Positions 60,336-64,000 of a stretch of DNA of 64,000 bases are shown here, piece after piece; within the stretch, counting starts at the first letter, position 1, and every line of letters begins with the position of its first letter. The stretch lies in assembly GCF_034932185.1 (NCBI RefSeq), contig NZ_JAYGHW010000007.1:35454-99453 (forward strand), read 5' to 3'. The translations under genes and the position numbers were made by a program. The notes under the pieces are model-generated. The model was not told where the DNA came from. It saw nothing but the letters and a program-made list of their open reading frames with translations, and did not search any database. The DNA comes from Spirulina sp034932185. GTDB taxonomy: Bacteria; Cyanobacteriota; Cyanobacteriia; Cyanobacteriales; Spirulinaceae.

Positions 60336-61631
60336 ATGACGCAACCTTTAGATATTCTCATCCTCTCCAATGGCCCCGGCGAAGTGACGACTTGGGTGCG
60401 GCCGGTATTGGTGCAGTTGCGGCAGCGGTATGGGGAAGATCGGCAACGGTTGCGCATTTCTGTGGTGTTGGCTCCCTGTCCCCATGGGACGGGCCATGAG
60501 GCTGAGGTGGTGCGGGGTTATCGGGAGTGCGATCGCCTCCAGGGGCCGGAAGCCTTTTGGCCCTTTCTCCTTTGGGGGAAGACGGTAGAAGGTTGGGATT
60601 GGCGGCCGGCGGGCATTGTTTTGTTTTTGGGGGGGGATCAGTTTTTTGCGGTGGCGATCGCCCAACGCCTCGGTTATCGCCTCGTCGTTTATGCCGAATG
60701 GGAAGCCCGTTGGCCCCGTTGGGTGGATCAGTTTGCGGTGATGAATGCCGGGGTGCAAGAGAAAATCCCCGCTGCCTATCGCCATAAAGCCTATGTGGTG
60801 GGGGATTTAATGCGCGATCAGCCCGATGGGGAAGGTGAACCAGATGATACCGAATGGATCGCCTTTTTGCCGGGGTCAAAGGCAATGAAACTTTCCCAAG
60901 GTGTACCCTTGGCGATCGCCTTTGCCGACCATCTCGCCCCACACCGTCCCCAGACACGCATCGGGATTCCCCTCGCCCCGACGCTGGATCTCGCCCGTTT
61001 CTGTCAATTTGCCGATCCCGCCTTTAATCCCCTCATGAAAAAACTCGGTGTTAGCCCGGTCACGCTCATTGAACCCCCCAAGGGCAACCCCTATCTGCGC
61101 ACGGCTACGGGCCAAACCTTGGAAATTTGGCGCAGGTTTCCCGCCCATGGTGATCTGCGCCGCTGTCGTTTCTGTCTAACCAGCCCCGGAGCCAATACTG
61201 CTGAACTAGCTGCGATGCAAATCCCGATGGCGGTGATGGTTGCTACCCATGATCTGGAGGGGATAGAGGTTTGGGATGGTTTACCCGGATTAATGGCACG
61301 GTTGCCGGGGGTGGGGAAACTACTCCTGAAAGGGTTTAACCAGTTCGTGTATGGCCAATACCGGCGGCGGGAACAGCAGGGCAAAAAACCGCTGTTTGCT
61401 TGGCCGAATATTTGGGCGGGGCGGGAGATTGTCCCGGAATGGGTTGGCCCGCTTACGGGGGAGTTTTTAGCCAATGAGGTCGATGCCCTCCTCAATGATC
61501 CGGCGGCGTTGGCGGCGATGCGGTCGGCGTTGGGGGCGGTGCGGGGGGAGCCGGGGGCGGCGGCGAGGTTGGTGGCGGGGTTGGTGGAGCCGGAGGGGGG
61601 CGATGGGTGCGCTGCTTCTGATCGGGTTTAA
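60336..61631 (+). CDS. LpxB-related protein (TIGR03492 family)
   Basis: 431 residues. LILSNGPGEVTTWV at the N-terminus, then HGTGHEAEVVRGY, VLFLGGDQFFAVAIAQRLG, and LTSPGANTAELAAMQIPM. It is distantly related to lipid-A-disaccharide synthase and restricted mainly to cyanobacteria; substrate unknown. Its start lies 4 bp after the tandem repeat. The C-terminus is low-complexity Gly/Ala-rich. Confidence 0.85.
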   Translation: MTQPLDILILSNGPGEVTTWVRPVLVQLRQRYGEDRQRLRISVVLAPCPHGTGHEAEVVRGYRECDRLQGPEAFWPFLLWGKTVEGWDWRPAGIVLFLGGDQFFAVAIAQRLGYRLVVYAEWEARWPRWVDQFAVMNAGVQEKIPAAYRHKAYVVGDLMRDQPDGEGEPDDTEWIAFLPGSKAMKLSQGVPLAIAFADHLAPHRPQTRIGIPLAPTLDLARFCQFADPAFNPLMKKLGVSPVTLIEPPKGNPYLRTATGQTLEIWRRFPAHGDLRRCRFCLTSPGANTAELAAMQIPMAVMVATHDLEGIEVWDGLPGLMARLPGVGKLLLKGFNQFVYGQYRRREQQGKKPLFAWPNIWAGREIVPEWVGPLTGEFLANEVDALLNDPAALAAMRSALGAVRGEPGAAARLVAGLVEPEGGDGCAASDRV

Positions 61632-61693
61632 GCGGGATTTACTGGGGTTGAGGGGCGATCGCGGGCCATGAGGTTCAGGCGATTAGCCAATTG

Positions 61694-61714
61694 TTGTACA
61701 ATGATGTTGTACAA
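61694..61714 (+). promoter_or_regulatory. YefM-type operator: two TTGTACAA palindromes
   Basis: TTGTACAA at 61694-61701 and at 61707-61714, centres 13 bp apart. YefM of the YefM-YoeB family binds paired palindromes with a TGTACA core at this distance. Overlaps a TACAAT -10 candidate. Confidence 0.65.
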
Positions 61715-61729
61715 GTTTTCGCAATCCTG

Positions 61730-61975
61730 ATGTTAAGCAAAGAAACGACTTATTCTCAGGCAAGAACGAATTTAGCGACTATTTTGGATCAAGTGTGTGA
61801 TGAGCGTCAGATTATGGTCATTAAGCGTCGCAATGGGCAAAATGTGGCGTTAATTGCTGAAGATGAGCTAGAGAGTTTATTAGAATGTGTTTATTTATTG
61901 CGATCGCCTGAAAATGCGAAGCGTTTATTTCGTGCTTTAGAATGGTCAGAAAACAGCACCGCAATGCCTCTTTAG
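61730..61975 (+). CDS. yefM: YefM-type (Phd/YefM) antitoxin, no toxin partner
   Basis: 81 residues from the ATG at 61730. YSQARTNLATILDQVCDERQIMVIKRRNGQNVALI (given in part) is the N-terminal DNA-binding fold, followed by LIAEDELESLLECVYLLRSPEN. YoeB would be expected just downstream, but the next sequence is a reversed, broken PIN gene. It is therefore an orphan antitoxin. Confidence 0.88.
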   Translation: MLSKETTYSQARTNLATILDQVCDERQIMVIKRRNGQNVALIAEDELESLLECVYLLRSPENAKRLFRALEWSENSTAMPL

Positions 61976-62240
61976 GGTAATTTCTAATGTATCTAGCAAC
62001 GCGGTTACTTCTAGAGAGCGATCGCCTGCGGCTTTTGTCGAGCGATCGCAAAAATTGGACTATGGTAAGAATTCCTGCATCTCGTCCCAGTAGGTAGGCA
62101 ATTTCGGTCAGTGCAGGTTGAGGTAGGGCAATGGTTGGCTGGTGTTGATAGATGGTGGCAACGGCACTATGGTGGTGATCCTTACGGTTGAGCAAAGCAA
62201 CCACAAATCCGGTATCAGCGATCGCCCCTATTTTTTCCAT
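61976..62240 (-). pseudogene. Frameshifted and truncated PIN-domain toxin
   Basis: The ATG at 62240 opens IADTGFVVALLNRKDHHH, ALPQPALTEIAYLLG and AGILTIVQFLRSLDKSR, a normal PIN N-terminus with its Asp and Glu. After about residue 70 the frame changes; the continuation SLEVTALLDTLEI is found one frame away, after a HIP1 octamer. The C-terminal half with the remaining acidic residues is missing, since the sequence runs into the yefM gene. Confidence 0.72.
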
Positions 62241-62509
62241 GATAAACCCGAAGCGGATTGAATTTCTGCGGTGAGGATGGCTTCTGCTTGGGTAGAAAGT
62301 TCGGCACTACCGTCATAGAGACCTGTGAGAAAGGGGTCGGGGGGAGTGGGGGATGGGGAAAGGGGGTTAGGGGTTAAATTTGCTTGTAGATACTGGGCGA
62401 TGGCCTCATCGAGCAGAGTTTCTAAACTTTTCTGTTCTTGGATGGCGACCTGTACCAGTTGGGTCAAGGTTTGGGGGTCTGGTTTCCAGTTTAGGGTTAT
62501 GTCTAGCAT
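62228..62509 (-). CDS. Antitoxin-like protein preceding PIN pseudogene
   Basis: 93 residues. LDITLNWKPDPQTLTQLVQVA, then KSLETLLDEAIAQYLQAN and a Pro/Ser-rich linker, ending in TAEIQSASGLSWKK. Overlaps the PIN pseudogene by 13 nt in typical toxin-antitoxin order. It may be kept as an orphan. Confidence 0.72.
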   Translation of the reverse strand: MLDITLNWKPDPQTLTQLVQVAIQEQKSLETLLDEAIAQYLQANLTPNPLSPSPTPPDPFLTGLYDGSAELSTQAEAILTAEIQSASGLSWKK

Positions 62510-62528
62510 GGTTGTATTTGGTGACTGA

Positions 62529-62672
62529 TCACATTTTATCTAGAAGATCTGACAGGGCCTGAACTGATGTGCTATCTGTTTGGGGCGACCATACCACGGC
62601 CTCGGTTGAGGCGAGTTGCTGGAGCAATTCATGGGCTGGGTCAATGAAGCAGTTTAGTGGTTTGTTTCCCAT
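62529..62672 (-). CDS. Small 47-residue protein after vapC
   Basis: From the ATG at 62672: MGNKPLNCFIDPAHELLQQL, then AVVWSPQTDSTSVQALSDLL. It overlaps the vapC stop by 19 nt, as toxin-antitoxin partners often do, and the WSP...ALSDLL pattern recalls short helper or antitoxin proteins in cyanobacteria. Too short for certainty. Confidence 0.4.
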   Translation of the reverse strand: MGNKPLNCFIDPAHELLQQLASTEAVVWSPQTDSTSVQALSDLLDKM

Positions 62673-63082
62673 GGATTAATTACATCAATTCCACAATCCA
62701 AGAAGTCGCGGATATTGCGGGTTGCTAATGTTGACTGATGAACTTGGCAAATGGCTGCGATTTGTGCATCAAATTGTGAGATGGGGCGGCCGATTTGTTT
62801 ACGGCTTGCTGCTATTCGGGAATAATGTTCAGCGGATTTTTGATCGAAGGCTAAAATTCGCTCCGTTAAGTGATGCTCAAAGATAATCGATGCTCCATCG
62901 AGCAATTTTTGTCGTCGCTGTCCTTCAGGGAGAATTTGAATGCCATACAAAATTTCGGCTTGGGTAATACTGGTTGTGTACAGTGATGCACCGTTTTGGC
63001 GGGTTAACCATTGGCGAATGATCTGAGAACCCATGGGCTGAATGAGTTCTGAAATGATGTTGGTATCGAGCATGATTTTCAT
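62654..63082 (-). CDS. vapC: VapC-type PIN-domain ribonuclease toxin
   Basis: 142 residues from the ATG at 63082, with AAGGAG at 63089-63094 and a 6-nt spacer. IMLDTNIISELIQP, TSITQAEILYG, ISQFDAQIAAICQVH and LATRNIRDFLDCGIDVINPW supply the acidic PIN residues (Asp5, Glu41, Asp near 98, Asp near 120). No antitoxin lies directly upstream, where an IsrB remnant ends; the 47-residue downstream gene is a candidate partner. Confidence 0.88.
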   Translation of the reverse strand: MKIMLDTNIISELIQPMGSQIIRQWLTRQNGASLYTTSITQAEILYGIQILPEGQRRQKLLDGASIIFEHHLTERILAFDQKSAEHYSRIAASRKQIGRPISQFDAQIAAICQVHQSTLATRNIRDFLDCGIDVINPWETNH

Positions 63083-63101
63083 CAAAAACTCCTTGTGGAA
63101 A

Positions 63102-63127
63102 CCCCCACCTCGCACCGCAGGTGGGGG
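63102..63127. terminator. CCCCCACCT/AGGTGGGGG hairpin
   Basis: Nine-base-pair stem with an 8-nt loop between the isrB remnant stop and the vapC ribosome site. May be an IsrB element right-end stem or terminator. Confidence 0.55.
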
Positions 63128-63139
63128 AGGAAACAAGCG

Positions 63140-63890
63140 TCAGGCAGCGGGGTTAAATACCCCACTGACTGACAATCTCTGCGGGCAACTGACCAAAATA
63201 CCTGTGGCGCGATAGAGTAGCTCAACCTTAGCAGCACTGAACTGACCAATACGCTTCCAACTGAACTCAGAAACAGAAACTTGCCGAGCCGTATCGCCAC
63301 TCACATAGCCCACCGAGACGCGACCTGCCATCTCAGCCCGCACCAGATCCCCCTTGCGGAATCCATGGCGGGTCACTGTACCCCCATATTTGCGGCGTAG
63401 ACCCTGCTTACGGGGAACCATGAGGTGCAGTTGCCTGCGACTGATGGGTGGCCGTTTAATCACGACAAATGGGGCAGATGTAATCTTAACCTGGCCAAAG
63501 CAAAGATAACCGTGACTGCGTTTCCGTTGGAAGGGACGATACTCGATGAAGTATCCACAAGCTAGGGCGATACCATCTACGGCATGGGTTTGGGGGATTT
63601 GTTCTGCTTTATCCTGAGACTTCTTCAATCCCAAGAAAGAGCGAAGTTGAGCAGTGCCATTGCCATCCTTCTGCCACCCGTAGCGAGTGTAGACGGGGGC
63701 AATTTGCGCCATTTTCTCAATGGCGTAGGCTTGCCCCACCATCACAGGGGAGAAACCCTTCCCAGATTTTGCTCCCTTTCGACCGGAGGTTAAGTCCACG
63801 TCGGCGCGAACTTTCTCGTAGCCAATGGCGGCAATGGGAAATAGTTGGGACAACTCCTGAACAACCCGAAACTGGGTGCATCTCAATTAG
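63140..63890 (-). pseudogene. 5'-truncated IsrB/IscB-like RNA-guided nuclease
   Basis: Frame from about 63886. FRVVQELSQLFPIAAIGYE, then RADVDLTSGRKGAKSGKGFSP, KKSQDKAEQIPQTHAVDGIA, and the C-terminal PRKQGLRRKYGGTVTRHGFR match the second half of cyanobacterial IsrB-like (RRXRR) proteins. The N-terminal RRXRR motif, first RuvC segment and bridge helix are missing; an ATGAGTATATTTACTCAT palindrome (63894-63911) replaces them. There is no HNH domain. Confidence 0.72.
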
Positions 63891-63967
63891 GAGATGAGTA
63901 AATATACTCATTACAATTCCTCCTCAAAAGCCTACATAATTTAGACACTGTTGACCACCTTTGACCC

Positions 63968-64000
63968 ATGACTCCCCAAACGCAGGCTGAACTCCAGCAA
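63968..64000 (+). CDS. Possible start of a gene at the window edge
   Basis: ATG at 63968 reads MTPQTQAELQQ to the end. Too short to identify. Confidence 0.25.
   Translation, partial: MTPQTQAELQQ

Noticed and set aside
60..64000. CRISPR arrays, tRNA and rRNA genes
   Set aside because: No regularly spaced repeats of 25-40 bp with unique spacers, and no tRNA T-loop or rRNA stretches recognised. The 64-bp repeat at 60175 has identical units without spacers.

Overview
The window is chromosomal DNA of a cyanobacterium of moderate GC content, probably a filamentous or Spirulina-like lineage; the exact genus cannot be named from the sequence. The evidence is the dense HIP1 octamer (GCGATCGC) and several cyanobacteria-restricted families: a CrtH-type carotene isomerase, a MgdA-type glucosyldiacylglycerol synthase, a TIGR03492 LpxB relative, and alr0857-, DUF1818- and DUF1816-like proteins. 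Heptameric tandem repeats and several small palindromic repeat families fill the intergenic gaps. No rRNA, tRNA, CRISPR array or known riboswitch was recognised.

Layout. 0-7 kb is housekeeping (crtH end, pepA, a soluble histidine kinase, malQ, gcvH, a nitrilase). 7.2-12.0 kb is an AT-richer three-gene operon: a winged-helix protein, a large P-loop ATPase, and a DUF1802-like domain fused to a PD-(D/E)XK nuclease. This is the best candidate for an undescribed defence system. 12.4-15.4 kb holds small conserved genes, a ribbon-helix-helix protein, a Uma2 nuclease and a PrlF-YhaV toxin-antitoxin pair. 15.7-17.4 kb has thiG and an M48 protease. 17.6-20.6 kb is a second accessory pair, a HEPN protein translationally coupled to a dual P-loop ATPase with a KGGVGR-type deviant Walker A motif. 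20.9-37.9 kb is mostly core: carA, an STAS protein, Mini-RNase III, rlmB, an intact TnpB element, an oligopeptide ABC ATPase, lipA, murE, a PP2C phosphatase next to an FHA-kinase, and cobK.

38.1-41.4 kb is a decayed restriction-modification locus. A methyltransferase pseudogene and two N-terminal stubs of its restriction partner surround an orphan AT-rich gene and an AAA ATPase/TOPRIM (DUF3226-like) pair that resembles PARIS- or OLD-type defence. 41.5-50.7 kb returns to core metabolism: mgdA, metF, an O-methyltransferase, ndk, and a YraQ permease with its TIGR03943 partner. 50.9-51.8 kb is a Panacea-type toxin-antitoxin pair.

51.9-61.6 kb contains glmM, a GAF histidine kinase, larB and a protoporphyrinogen oxidase. 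A divergent intergenic region at 57.65-58.42 kb carries four evenly spaced DnaA-box-like sites and may be oriC or another DnaA target. 61.7-63.9 kb is a graveyard of toxin-antitoxin and transposon fragments: an orphan YefM with a recognisable operator, a frameshifted PIN toxin, a VapC gene and a 5'-truncated IsrB/IscB-like gene.
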